Below, piece after piece: positions 52,313 to 60,998 of a stretch of 64,000 bases of DNA. The stretch comes from Caproiciproducens galactitolivorans (GTDB taxonomy: Bacteria; Bacillota; Clostridia; Oscillospirales; Acutalibacteraceae): contig NZ_SRMQ01000002.1 of NCBI RefSeq assembly GCF_004768785.1, forward strand, positions 124,001 through 188,000, read 5' to 3'. Each line of letters opens with the position of its first letter. The first letter of the stretch is position 1. The notes under the pieces are model-generated. The model worked only from the letters and a program-made list of their open reading frames with translations. It was not told where the DNA came from and searched no databases. Made by a program: the position numbers and the translations under genes.

Positions 52313-53573
52313 TGTTGACATTTTGATTATTGGCGGCGGTCCCGCTGGTTTAGCGGCTGCAATTTCAGCCTACGAAGCGGGTTGCAGAGATATTCTGATT
52401 CTTGAAAGAGAAGAAAATCTTGGCGGCATACTCAAGCAGTGCATACATAACGGCTTTGGGTTGCATACTTTTAAAGAAGAACTTACTGGTCCGGAATATG
52501 CACAGAGATATATTGATAAGGTGCTCGAATACGGCATTCCCGCCCAGTGCGACACCATGGTTATTAACATCACTCCGGACAAGGTTGTTACAGCGGTCAG
52601 CCGTGGCGCCGGTCTGGAACACTTTAAGGCTAAATCCATTATTCTTGCCATGGGCTGCCGCGAGCGTCCGAGAGGGTCGCTTGGTACCCCGGGCTGGAGA
52701 TGCTCCGGTATTTATACCGCCGGTACGGCACAGAAATTTACAAACTTAAAAGGATTAATGCCGGGCAAACGCGTTGTTATTCTTGGTTCCGGTGACATCG
52801 GCCTTATCATGGCCCGCAGAATGACATTTTTGGGCGCCAAAGTTTTGGCTTGCGTCGAATTGATGCCTTACTCTGCCGGACTGAAGAGAAATATTGTTCA
52901 ATGCCTCGATGACTATGGCATTCCGCTTCTTCTCAGCCATACGGTTGTTGATATTGCGGGAAGAGAGCGTCTGGAAGGAGTTACGGTTGCAGAGGTTGAT
53001 CCGAAGACCCTGAAGCCGATTCCGGGTACGGAGCAGTATTTCGAATGCGATACCCTGCTGCTTTCGGTTGGCTTGATTCCTGAAAATGAGTTGAGCACGA
53101 TGGCTGGCGTTAAAATTTCTCCGGCGACGAATGGTGCCGAAGTGAACGAGAATCTGGAAACGTCGGTAGAAGGCATCTTCTCTTGCGGCAACGTTCTGCA
53201 TGTTCACGATCTGGTTGACTACGTTTCCGAAGAATCTGCAAAAGCAGGTGCCAACGCATATAAATATGTACAAGGTCAGCTTAGCAGAGAAGAAGATACC
53301 CTTGAAGTGGAGAACGGATTCGGTGTTTCCGGTGCTGTACCGCAGCATATTTCAAAGGATCTCAATGAGCCGATCACCATTATGTTCCGTCCGAGAGGCG
53401 TTTTCAAGGATGCGCAGGTTTGCATTGATGTAGGGGATGTTCAGGTGGCTACAAAGAAGAGCCGTATCCTTACCCCCGGCGAAATGGTTACATTAAAGTT
53501 CAGCCCGGAATATCTCCGGAAAAATACAAATGCTGACAAAATCACTGTTAGAGTGGAGGCGCAGCAGTCATGA
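52305..53573 (+). CDS. FAD-dependent NAD(P) oxidoreductase subunit of the dehydrogenase
   Basis: A 422-residue pyridine-nucleotide-disulfide-type flavoprotein. The FAD motif is LIIGGGPAGLAAAISAYEAG, a second nucleotide motif is VVILGSGDIGLIMARRMTFL, and a CGNVLHVHDLVDYV segment near residue 300 closes the flavin site. It lacks a clear CxxC redox pair. In similar clusters this subunit passes electrons from the GlpA-like protein to NAD. ATG 52305 is nine bases after AGGGG. It is coupled at both ends by short overlaps. Confidence 0.85.
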   Translation: MRNVDILIIGGGPAGLAAAISAYEAGCRDILILEREENLGGILKQCIHNGFGLHTFKEELTGPEYAQRYIDKVLEYGIPAQCDTMVINITPDKVVTAVSRGAGLEHFKAKSIILAMGCRERPRGSLGTPGWRCSGIYTAGTAQKFTNLKGLMPGKRVVILGSGDIGLIMARRMTFLGAKVLACVELMPYSAGLKRNIVQCLDDYGIPLLLSHTVVDIAGRERLEGVTVAEVDPKTLKPIPGTEQYFECDTLLLSVGLIPENELSTMAGVKISPATNGAEVNENLETSVEGIFSCGNVLHVHDLVDYVSEESAKAGANAYKYVQGQLSREEDTLEVENGFGVSGAVPQHISKDLNEPITIMFRPRGVFKDAQVCIDVGDVQVATKKSRILTPGEMVTLKFSPEYLRKNTNADKITVRVEAQQS

Positions 53574-53923
53574 TAAAAGAAATTACTTGCATCGGCTGCC
53601 CGATGGGCTGCAGGATCACAGCCGAACTGGATGGAGATAAAATTCTTTCCATCGAAGGATTTACTTGCAATATCGGTAAAAAATATGCTCAGGAGGAACT
53701 GACCGTTCCTACAAGAATGGTAACCGCTTTGATGCATATTTGTGGAACCGATCAACCCCTTTCCGTAAAAACGTCGAAACCGATTGAGAAAAGTAAGATA
53801 TTTGATTGTCTGAAAGAGATTTCAAATCACTACGTAATGCGTCCGGTTCACATTGGCGAGGTCGTCATTAAAAATGTGTGCGGTACGTCGGTTGATATTG
53901 TTGCGACGAGGGACGTTGAATAA
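53570..53923 (+). CDS. DUF1667 cysteine-rich protein, third dehydrogenase subunit
   Basis: A 117-residue protein of the DUF1667 family. The N-terminus has CIGCPMGC (residues 5-12) and another Cys in FTCNIGKKYA, which look like iron-sulfur ligands. It is always seen with the flavoprotein pair in clostridial glycerol clusters (as I recall the family), suggesting an electron-transfer subunit. The start overlaps the preceding stop by 4 nt. Confidence 0.88.
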   Translation: MIKEITCIGCPMGCRITAELDGDKILSIEGFTCNIGKKYAQEELTVPTRMVTALMHICGTDQPLSVKTSKPIEKSKIFDCLKEISNHYVMRPVHIGEVVIKNVCGTSVDIVATRDVE

Positions 53924-53978
53924 GAATACGGTATAAAGCCGTATTTAGGAATTAAAATATTTGACAGGAGGTATTTTT

Positions 53979-54968
53979 GTGAAGAAGCTAATTAACTGCG
54001 TCGAAAATGTTGAGCGCGAAATGATTGAAGGCTTGGTAAAAGCCTATCCGAATCATGTGCGAAAGCTGGATTGCGGAAATGTTGTGGTTAGGGCGCATAA
54101 GAAAGAAGGCAAAGTTGCGCTAATCAGCGGCGGCGGCAGTGGCCATGAACCGGCCCACGGCGGTTATGTAGGCGAAGGTATGCTTGACTGCGCTGTGGCT
54201 GGGGCAGTATTTACTTCACCCACTCCTGATCAGATTTACGAAGGAATTAAAGCGATCGCCACGGATAAGGGCGTCCTGATGGTAGTGAAAAACTACACGG
54301 GCGATGTTATGAACTTTGAAATGGCGGCTGAAATGGCACAGGCTGACGGTATTGACGTGCAATACGTCGTAACAAACGACGATGTTGCCGTGGAAAACAG
54401 CCTTTACACGACCGGGCGCCGCGGCGTTGCCGGTACGGTGTTTGTTCACAAAATTGCCGGTGCGAAGGCGGAAACGGGCGCAGATCTGAATGAAGTCCAC
54501 CGCGTAGCGCAAAAGGTTGTTGACAATGTGCGGAGCATGGGAATGGCGCTTACTCCCTGTACTGTTCCCGCGGCTGGAAAACCTGGTTTCGAACTCAACG
54601 AGGATGAAATGGAAATTGGCATTGGCATCCACGGGGAACCAGGTACGCACAAAGAAAAAATCAAAAGCGCCGATGAAATCGCCGTAACGCTTCTTGATAA
54701 GATATTGGCGGACATTGATTATAACGATAAAGAAGTGGCTGTTATGATTAATGGATCCGGCGCAACCCCCCTAATGGAACTCTTTATTGTCAATAATAAG
54801 GTTCATGATTATCTTACCGAAAAAGGAATTAAGATTTATAAGACCTTTGTAGGCAACTACATGACCTCCCTCGAAATGGCGGGCTTCTCCATTTCGTTGC
54901 TGCGCTTAGACGATGAGTTAAAAGAACTGCTCGACGCGAAAGCCGACACGCCGGCCTTTAAAGAATAA
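53979..54968 (+). CDS. dhaK: Dihydroxyacetone kinase subunit DhaK
   Basis: A 329-residue substrate-binding subunit of the PTS-dependent dihydroxyacetone kinase. ISGGGSGHEPAHGGY is at 49-63, and His218 in IGIHGEPGTHKEK is at the position of the residue that binds dihydroxyacetone covalently in E. coli DhaK. The start is GTG 53979 with AGGAGG eight bases upstream. It phosphorylates dihydroxyacetone with DhaL, using a phosphoryl group delivered by DhaM. Confidence 0.95.
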   Translation: MKKLINCVENVEREMIEGLVKAYPNHVRKLDCGNVVVRAHKKEGKVALISGGGSGHEPAHGGYVGEGMLDCAVAGAVFTSPTPDQIYEGIKAIATDKGVLMVVKNYTGDVMNFEMAAEMAQADGIDVQYVVTNDDVAVENSLYTTGRRGVAGTVFVHKIAGAKAETGADLNEVHRVAQKVVDNVRSMGMALTPCTVPAAGKPGFELNEDEMEIGIGIHGEPGTHKEKIKSADEIAVTLLDKILADIDYNDKEVAVMINGSGATPLMELFIVNNKVHDYLTEKGIKIYKTFVGNYMTSLEMAGFSISLLRLDDELKELLDAKADTPAFKE

Positions 54969-54980
54969 AAAATTTGGAAA

Positions 54981-55005
54981 GCGGCGGAGCTTTCCGTTCC
55001 GCCGC
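54981..55005 (+). repeat. Hairpin between dhaK and dhaL
   Basis: GCGGCGGA and TCCGCCGC pair perfectly around a 9-base loop. No good T-run follows; it may separate dhaK expression from dhaLM. Confidence 0.55.
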
Positions 55006-55081
55006 ATATTCTTTATCTGTCTGCATATATATAGTTTGTTAAGAATAGGGAATCATGTTGCTTTTGAAAGGAAATGTAATT

Positions 55082-55705
55082 ATGACGGACAGTAAAAAAT
55101 TAATTGACATCATTCAAAAGATCAGTACACAAATTCAAATGGATAAAGACTACTTGACAGAATTGGATAATGTGATTGGAGACGGTGACCACGGGATTAA
55201 CATGGCGCGTGGATTTAAAGAGGTAGAGAAAAAACTGTCTGATTTCTCTAATAAAGACATCGGTTCTATTTTGAAAGCGGTTGGAATGGCATTGGTTTCA
55301 ACGGTTGGCGGAGCTTCCGGGCCGCTTTACGGTACAGCGTTTATGAGAGCGGGCGCGGCAATCGGAGCGAAAAACGAAATGGACGGCAATGATTTCCTGA
55401 ATGCAATGGAAGCAGCGATTGAAGGAATCAAAATGCGTGGAAAGTCGCATGAGGGCGAAAAAACGATGCTCGACGCGTTAATTCCCGCTTATAATGCAAT
55501 GAAAAAAAGTTACGAGGAAAACAACGATTTTAAAGCTGCTATTTCAAAAGGTGTAGAAGCAGCTGAAAAAGGCGTAGAATATACAAAAACCATCATTGCA
55601 ACCAAAGGAAGAGCCAGCTATCTTGGTGAAAGAAGTATCGGTCATCAGGATCCGGGCGCAACCTCTGCCTGCTTGATGCTAAAGGTTATTCAAAGTTCGC
55701 TTTGA
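55082..55705 (+). CDS. dhaL: Dihydroxyacetone kinase subunit DhaL
   Basis: A 207-residue ADP-binding subunit. The metal-nucleotide site is VIGDGDHGINMARGF, with the three Asp/His ligands, and TVGGASGPLYGTAFMRAG and YLGERSIGHQDPGA are the other family blocks. DhaL keeps ADP tightly bound as a cofactor and transfers phosphate from DhaM to dihydroxyacetone on DhaK. ATG 55082 is nine bases after AAAGGA. Gene order dhaK-dhaL-dhaM is standard. Confidence 0.94.
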   Translation: MTDSKKLIDIIQKISTQIQMDKDYLTELDNVIGDGDHGINMARGFKEVEKKLSDFSNKDIGSILKAVGMALVSTVGGASGPLYGTAFMRAGAAIGAKNEMDGNDFLNAMEAAIEGIKMRGKSHEGEKTMLDALIPAYNAMKKSYEENNDFKAAISKGVEAAEKGVEYTKTIIATKGRASYLGERSIGHQDPGATSACLMLKVIQSSL

Positions 55706-55724
55706 GAAGCAGGAAGGAAAATAT

Positions 55725-56105
55725 ATGGTAGGAATTGTAATTGTATCGCATAGTGAAAAGCTTGCGCAGGGCGTCGCGGAGTTGGCTGGTATGATGGCCA
55801 GCGAGGCTCCGGTAGCGGCTGCCGGCGGTTTGGATGATGGTTCGCTGGGAACCAGCTTTGAAAAGATTGTTAAGGCTGTCGATTCGGTTTATTCCGATGA
55901 CGGCGTTGTAATTCTTATGGATATGGGCAGCGCCGTAATGACGGCGGAAATGGTTATTGAAAGTATGCCCGATCGAAAAATTAAAATGATTGACTGCCCT
56001 CTGGTTGAGGGCGCTGTTGTGGCCGCGATCGCTTCCAGTTCCAATGAGAGTATGGAGGATATTATTCAGGCTGCACAGGAATCCACTTCAGAGAAAAAGC
56101 TCTGA
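55725..56105 (+). CDS. dhaM: PTS-dependent dihydroxyacetone kinase phosphotransferase subunit DhaM
   Basis: A 126-residue EIIA-mannose-like protein. His9 in IVIVSHSEKLA is the phosphorylation site. It consists only of the EIIA domain, without the fused HPr and EI-like domains of E. coli DhaM, so it takes phosphate from the general PTS proteins. It lies 19 nt after dhaL and ends the glycerol/dihydroxyacetone region. Confidence 0.93.
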   Translation: MVGIVIVSHSEKLAQGVAELAGMMASEAPVAAAGGLDDGSLGTSFEKIVKAVDSVYSDDGVVILMDMGSAVMTAEMVIESMPDRKIKMIDCPLVEGAVVAAIASSSNESMEDIIQAAQESTSEKKL

Positions 56106-56155
56106 TTTAAATTTGATTACTCCTTTACTTATTCCATGTTTCGACACACACCATA

Positions 56156-56199
56156 GCAGTAGGCGCGCCAGTTCTTTGAACGGTGCGCCTGCTGCTATT
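56156..56199 (+). terminator. Terminator after dhaM
   Basis: Eleven-base arms 56156-56166 and 56185-56195 pair with one wobble, followed by TATTT. Confidence 0.65.
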
Positions 56200-56314
56200 T
56201 AAGCGCAATTTTTTCTTTTCATTTCATTTAAAGCTTACTGCTTGCGGCAAGATCTTGCTACAGGAAAATGGGACGGATAAACGGCATGAAGCAGGGAATA
56301 TTACAGAATTGGGA

Positions 56315-56342
56315 TTTACATTGAATCCTATTAAACTATAAT
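56315..56342 (+). promoter_or_regulatory. Promoter of the small hydrophilic protein gene
   Basis: TTTACA (56315-56320), a 16-nt spacer and TATAAT (56337-56342). Its TATAAT is 17 nt before the ATG, so the leader is very short and carries only the AAAGGAG site. Confidence 0.65.
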
Positions 56343-56358
56343 GTAAAGGAGCATTATT

Positions 56359-56622
56359 ATGAGTAAAAAATATACTTTTCCAACAAATGTGAATGGAATA
56401 TCCGATGACGATACAAAAAAATGCAATTTTATTACAGACGCGAACTGCATTGGACAAGCGGAAAAAAATCCCGATTACAAGAAAGATGCGAATACGGATA
56501 CAAGCTCGTACCAACCGAATCGTGTCGAGAATAAACGGAATGAAAACGATAGTTGGAAAACAAGCCCTCTGGAAGCCGATACCCCGATTGATCCGAAAAC
56601 CGGTTCTGATAAAAATCGCTAA
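56359..56622 (+). CDS. Small hydrophilic protein of unknown function
   Basis: An 87-residue, strongly polar protein rich in Asn, Asp, Lys and Thr, with no hydrophobic helix and probably disordered. Two Cys (CNFITDANC region) lie near residues 22 and 30. The ATG is preceded by AAAGGAG, a good promoter lies just upstream and a near-perfect terminator just downstream, so it is a real single-gene unit. I do not recognise the family. A spore-coat or matrix peptide is conceivable but not supported. Confidence 0.7.
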   Translation: MSKKYTFPTNVNGISDDDTKKCNFITDANCIGQAEKNPDYKKDANTDTSSYQPNRVENKRNENDSWKTSPLEADTPIDPKTGSDKNR

Positions 56623-56623
56623 A

Positions 56624-56658
56624 GAAAAGCCCTCCTTTTCGAGGGCTTTTCTCTTTTT
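56624..56658 (+). terminator. Strong terminator after the small hydrophilic protein
   Basis: Perfect 11-base arms GAAAAGCCCTC/GAGGGCTTTTC with a 6-base loop and a T-rich tail. Confidence 0.9.
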
Positions 56659-56814
56659 GTATAACGAAAACTTCCGGCATATCCGGGAGTTCAAAAAGCT
56701 TTAGCGGTGACCAAAATGCGGGCTAAATCTTTTCAACAATCCTCCCGTTTCGTTTTCAAAGCAAAAATAAGCATCTTCCGCGAAACAGACGGGCTTTATA
56801 GCACCTCCTGGCGC

Positions 56815-56842
56815 TTGACTTTTTGAAAAACGGGTGTAAAAT
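56815..56842 (+). promoter_or_regulatory. Promoter of the DUF2087 gene
   Basis: TTGACT (56815-56820), a 16-nt spacer and TAAAAT (56837-56842), 30 nt before the ATG. Confidence 0.65.
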
Positions 56843-56872
56843 CGTATATAAAAACAGGCCGGGAGGATAAAA

Positions 56873-57172
56873 ATGGAAGATTTTACGATTGCTCCGGAAG
56901 AGGAAGAGAAAATTTTAAAGAATGTTTTCAGTTCGCTTGAACCGTTAAAATTGAAAGTCCTGTCGTCAAAGGCAAAGAAAAGAGCGGTTATCTATAAAAA
57001 AATAGCCGGCCAGTTTGAAAAAGGAAAAAAATATACCGAATTGGAAGTCAACGGTATTTTAAAGCAGATTTATCCGGAAGATCATTCCACCTTGCGCCGC
57101 GGTCTGATCGACCTGGGGTACTTGGCTCGGATGAGTGACGGAAGCGTTTATTGGCTTAAAGAAAACGATTGA
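56873..57172 (+). CDS. DUF2087 domain protein
   Basis: A 99-residue protein of the DUF2087 family, seen as ILKNVFSSLEPLKLKVLSSK, VIYKKIAGQFEKGKKYTELE and DHSTLRRGLIDLGYLARMSDG. The fold looks like a winged helix, and the domain is found at the C-terminus of some transcriptional regulators, so it could bind nucleic acid. The ATG follows GGGAGG. It has its own promoter and is not in an operon with ilvB, whose promoter starts 26 nt later. Confidence 0.88.
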   Translation: MEDFTIAPEEEEKILKNVFSSLEPLKLKVLSSKAKKRAVIYKKIAGQFEKGKKYTELEVNGILKQIYPEDHSTLRRGLIDLGYLARMSDGSVYWLKEND

Positions 57173-57198
57173 TTTTTAAATTGGTTTCAAGAAAACTA

Positions 57199-57227
57199 TT
57201 GACAATTCAGCTTGAATACCATATTCT
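57199..57227 (+). promoter_or_regulatory. Promoter of the ilv T-box transcript
   Basis: TTGACA (57199-57204), a 17-nt spacer and TATTCT (57222-57227), with TATAAT overlapping it downstream. Confidence 0.75.
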
Positions 57228-57245
57228 ATAATAAATATAATATAG

Positions 57246-57504
57246 CTCATGAAATGCGCAGATGGGGACGGAATGCATCTTAACCCGCTCACAGAGAGCC
57301 GCTGGTTGGTGGAAAGCGGTGCAGGTATTTGCAGGATATCACCCCGGAGCAGGCAGCTGAACAGAAATTAGTAAGCACGCCCGGTTTCTCACCGTTAAGC
57401 GAGAGTGCATTGTTGGATGCATATGAGATGCCGCTTTGGCGGCGAATTAGAGTGGTACCGCGGAGAAAGCCTTCGCCTCTAGGATTAGAGGCGAAGGCTT
57501 TTTT
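57246..57504 (+). ncRNA. T-box leader, probable isoleucine specifier, upstream of ilvB
   Basis: AGTGGTACCGCGG (57451-57463) is the T-box core. The terminator has arms 57467-57480 and 57487-57500 followed by TTTT. In the upstream stem I region the sequence GGATATCACC offers ATC (57338-57340) as specifier, which suits isoleucine and the ilvB-ilvN-ilvA genes. A short reading frame through the leader is not a gene. Confidence 0.88.
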
Positions 57505-57542
57505 AATTCAGAACGGAAGAATGTTTTAAGGAGGAATCAGAA

Positions 57543-59213
57543 ATGCAGTTAACGGGAGCACAAATCCTGATGGAATGTCTGCTTGAGCAGGGCGTGGATA
57601 CCGTATTCGGGTATCCGGGGGGAGCCGTACTCAACATTTACGATGCACTTTACGAGTATAGGGATAAAATCTGCCATATTCGTACCGCTCATGAACAGGG
57701 TGCGGCGCACGCGGCGGACGGATACGCCCGTTCAACGGGGAAAACCGGCGTTTGCATCGCGACCTCCGGTCCGGGTGCAACGAATCTGGTAACCGGCATC
57801 GCTACTGCCTATATGGACTCCATACCGATGGTGGCAATTACCGGAAATGTAAGCTGCGCGCTTTTGGGGCTGGACAGCTTTCAGGAGGTGGATATCACGG
57901 GCATTACCATGCCGGTGACGAAACATAATTTCCTTGTTAAACATATTGAGGACTTGGCGGATACCATCCGAAAGGCGTTTTTAATCGCGGGAACAGGCCG
58001 CAAGGGACCGGTGCTGGTGGATATTCCAAAGGATGTTACCGCGCAGAAGTATGAATATATTCCGCATGCGCCGCTACCGGCCCCGAAAGGCGACTTCCCC
58101 TATGATGAGCGCTTCGAGCAGGCGCTTACAATGCTTAAAAAAAGCGAAAGGCCGTTTATCTATTCGGGCGGTGGGGTGATCGCTTCGGAGGCTTCGGGAG
58201 AGTTGAAAAAGTTTGCCGATCTTCTGGACGCTCCGGTTGCCTCATCGCTGATGTGTCAGGGTGGTTTTGACCAGACGGATCCGCGCTATATCGGGATGCT
58301 GGGAATGCATGGGACGAACACCTCGGCACTTGCCATCAAAAATTGTGACTTATTGATCGCTATTGGCACCCGTTTTTCTGACCGCGTGCTTTGCAACGCG
58401 GACCTGTTTGCACAGCATTGCCCGATTATTCAGATTGATATTGATACGGCGGAATTTAATAAAAATATTGAAGTCGATTTAAAAATGAAGGGCGATGCCA
58501 AGGAAATTCTTGCAAGGCTGAATCAGCTTCTTCCCCAGTGCCAGCACAAGGGATGGCTGGAACAGATCGCGGAATGGAAGGATCTGTATCCGCTTGAACA
58601 GATGGCCGAATCCGAAGGGGAGGTACTGCCGCAGGAAGTCATCGAAACGCTCGACCGGCTAACGGATTCCAAGGCGATTATCGTGACCGAGGTCGGGCAG
58701 CATCAGATGTGGGCGGCGCAGTTTTACCGCTTCCGCACGCCCCGGCATTTTATCAGCTCGGGCGGGCTGGGAACCATGGGGTACGGGCTTGGCGCGGCAA
58801 TCGGCGCGCAGGTGGCGAACCCGGATCAGCGCGTAATCAATCTTGCGGGGGACGGCAGCTTCCACATGAACTGCAATGAGCTGGCAACGTTGGCGCAGTA
58901 TAACATCCCGGTCATTGAACTGGTGTTCAATAATCGCGTGCTCGGTATGGTCCGCCAGTGGCAGAAGCTGTTTTACCAAAACCGTTTTTCCCAGACCACG
59001 CTGGACAGCGCCACGAATTTTGAAATGCTGGCCCAAGCGTTCGGCATAAAGGCGTTTGCCATCAGCCGCAGAGAGGAAATCGAGCCGGTACTGAAGGAAG
59101 CGCTGGCTTATCAGGGGCCGTCGCTGATCAACTGCCATATCAGCCCGGATATCAATGTGTTGCCCATGGTTCCGGCGGGCAGTTCCGTAGAAGAGCCGAT
59201 TCTGGAAATGTAA
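57543..59213 (+). CDS. ilvB: Acetolactate synthase large subunit
   Basis: A 556-residue thiamine diphosphate enzyme that makes acetolactate or acetohydroxybutyrate in branched-chain amino acid synthesis. The catalytic Glu is in RTAHEQGAAHAADGYAR, and the TPP/magnesium motif is GDGSFHMNCNELATLAQYN. FAD-binding and central domains are of usual length. The ATG follows AAGGAGG. It is the first gene after the T-box and is paired with the small subunit 12 nt downstream. Confidence 0.96.
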   Translation: MQLTGAQILMECLLEQGVDTVFGYPGGAVLNIYDALYEYRDKICHIRTAHEQGAAHAADGYARSTGKTGVCIATSGPGATNLVTGIATAYMDSIPMVAITGNVSCALLGLDSFQEVDITGITMPVTKHNFLVKHIEDLADTIRKAFLIAGTGRKGPVLVDIPKDVTAQKYEYIPHAPLPAPKGDFPYDERFEQALTMLKKSERPFIYSGGGVIASEASGELKKFADLLDAPVASSLMCQGGFDQTDPRYIGMLGMHGTNTSALAIKNCDLLIAIGTRFSDRVLCNADLFAQHCPIIQIDIDTAEFNKNIEVDLKMKGDAKEILARLNQLLPQCQHKGWLEQIAEWKDLYPLEQMAESEGEVLPQEVIETLDRLTDSKAIIVTEVGQHQMWAAQFYRFRTPRHFISSGGLGTMGYGLGAAIGAQVANPDQRVINLAGDGSFHMNCNELATLAQYNIPVIELVFNNRVLGMVRQWQKLFYQNRFSQTTLDSATNFEMLAQAFGIKAFAISRREEIEPVLKEALAYQGPSLINCHISPDINVLPMVPAGSSVEEPILEM

Positions 59214-59225
59214 GGAGTGTGCAAG

Positions 59226-59714
59226 ATGAGCTACAGCAATGAGAAAGAGTATGTTTTATCCGTGCTTGCAAAAAATACGCCGGGCGTACTGCTTCGGATT
59301 TCCGGATTGTTCAGCCGCCGCTGCTACAATATTTTAAGTATCGTTGCGGCGCAAACCGAAAACACGGAATACTCCCGCATTCTGATTGTCGTATCGGGGG
59401 ACGACAGGATTGTGCGCCAGGTCGATAAACAACTGTGCAAACTGGTCGATATAGAAGAGGTAACGGTTCTGGACAGGGAGCAAGCCGTTGTGCGCGAGCA
59501 TCTGTTGATCAAGGTGGCGCGCAATCAGCAAAACAGCGAAAAGCTGGTTAGCATTGCCAATGTGTTCCATGCCAATATTTTAAATGTCCAGGAGGATTCT
59601 ATGATTATGGAACTGACAGGGGACGCGACAACATTAAATTCCTTTATTGAACTGTACAATCCGTATCATGTGCTGCAAATTCTTCGCACAGGCGCAATGG
59701 CTATGATGAAGTAA
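59226..59714 (+). CDS. ilvN: Acetolactate synthase small subunit
   Basis: A 162-residue regulatory subunit with an N-terminal ACT domain (VLSVLAKNTPGVLLRISGLF) that binds valine and a C-terminal ALS_ss domain. Its length is that of the IlvN/IlvH type with two domains. ATG 59226 lies eight bases after AAGGAG; a GTG at 59217 is too close to that site. It makes the holoenzyme feedback-sensitive. Confidence 0.93.
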   Translation: MSYSNEKEYVLSVLAKNTPGVLLRISGLFSRRCYNILSIVAAQTENTEYSRILIVVSGDDRIVRQVDKQLCKLVDIEEVTVLDREQAVVREHLLIKVARNQQNSEKLVSIANVFHANILNVQEDSMIMELTGDATTLNSFIELYNPYHVLQILRTGAMAMMK

Positions 59715-59746
59715 TAAGACAAAATAAAAAGATTGGGGATGTCAGC

Positions 59747-60949
59747 TTGCTTACGTTAGATCAAGTTTATCATGCGGCCTATGTTTTAAAAGATGTGATT
59801 CGAGAAACGGCGCTGATTCATGCACCGCTTATCAACCCCGAAAGCCAGATTTACTTAAAAACCGAAAATCTTCAAATTACCGGCTCCTTCAAGGTGCGCG
59901 GTGCTTATTATAAAATCTCCCAACTGTCGGAGGAGGAAAAAACCAAGGGCGTAATCGCCTGTTCCGCCGGAAACCATGCGCAGGGTGTGGCTCTTGCCGC
60001 GGCGAAAAGCGGCATCCGGTCGCTCATCTGCATCCCCGACAGCGCCCCGATTTCCAAGGTGGAGGCAACGAAAAGCTACGGCGCGCAGGTCTGCCTTGTA
60101 AAGGGCGTGTACGATGACGCCTATCAGAAGGCGTGCGACCTGCAAAAGGAAAGCGGCGCCACCTTCATCCACCCGTTCAACGACCAGCAGGTTATTGCCG
60201 GACAGGGGACGATCGGGCTGGAAATCCTGAACCAGCTTGCAGACGTGGACGCGGTGATCGTACCCGTGGGCGGTGGCGGGCTGATTTCGGGCGTAGCCTT
60301 TGCTATAAAATCCCTGAATCCCAAATGCAAGGTTTATGGCGTGCAGGCCTGCGGCGCTCCAAGCATGGTGCAGGCTTTGGTCGACAAGAAGGTAGAAGCC
60401 CTTTCTAGTGTGTCTACCTTTGCGGACGGTATTGCGGTAAAATGCCCGGGTGATTTGACCTATGCCCTTTGCAGCAAATATGTCGATGAGGTTGTTACCG
60501 TTACGGAGGACGAAATTGCCACGGCGATTCTAACGCTAATTGAGCAGCATAAGCTGATTGCCGAAGGAGCCGGCGCGGTTTCCGTTGCGGCGGCCATGTT
60601 CAACAAGGTTGACGTAAAAGGGAAAAAGGCGGTATGCTTGCTCTCAGGCGGGAATATTGATGTGACCATCCTTTCCAGGGTTATCAGCCGCGGGCTTCTC
60701 AAGGCCGGGCGCTCCGGCGACCTTATTCTCTCGATGGTTGACAAACCGGGCCAGCTCAAGGAGGTTTCCTCCATTATTGCCGACCTCGGCGCGAATGTGG
60801 TAAGCGTTCACCATGACCGCAGCGGTGAAAATACGGGAATTAACGACTGCTATTTGCATATTCGCATGGAAACGAGGAACCATGAACATCTGGCGCAAAT
60901 CCGAAAAGCGATTGTCAAAGCCGGATACCATATCGTACAGTCCAACTGA
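59747..60949 (+). CDS. ilvA: Threonine ammonia-lyase (threonine deaminase)
   Basis: A 400-residue PLP enzyme that turns threonine to 2-oxobutyrate, the first step to isoleucine. The PLP lysine is Lys49 in TGSFKVRGAYYK, the glycine-rich phosphate loop is VGGGGLISGVAFAIK, and a single C-terminal ACT-like domain (LSMVDKPGQLKEVSSIIADL) makes it the short, clostridial form. The start is TTG 59747. Coupling with ilvBN behind an Ile T-box supports a biosynthetic role, though this form also acts in degradation. Confidence 0.93.
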   Translation: MLTLDQVYHAAYVLKDVIRETALIHAPLINPESQIYLKTENLQITGSFKVRGAYYKISQLSEEEKTKGVIACSAGNHAQGVALAAAKSGIRSLICIPDSAPISKVEATKSYGAQVCLVKGVYDDAYQKACDLQKESGATFIHPFNDQQVIAGQGTIGLEILNQLADVDAVIVPVGGGGLISGVAFAIKSLNPKCKVYGVQACGAPSMVQALVDKKVEALSSVSTFADGIAVKCPGDLTYALCSKYVDEVVTVTEDEIATAILTLIEQHKLIAEGAGAVSVAAAMFNKVDVKGKKAVCLLSGGNIDVTILSRVISRGLLKAGRSGDLILSMVDKPGQLKEVSSIIADLGANVVSVHHDRSGENTGINDCYLHIRMETRNHEHLAQIRKAIVKAGYHIVQSN

Positions 60950-60998
60950 GTATTCGCTTATATAAATATATTAAAATAAAGAAAGAGGGAAAAACAAA

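Noticed and set aside
57329-57529. 66-codon frame upstream of ilvB
   Set aside because: It lies inside the T-box leader and terminator, so the sequence is explained by RNA structure.
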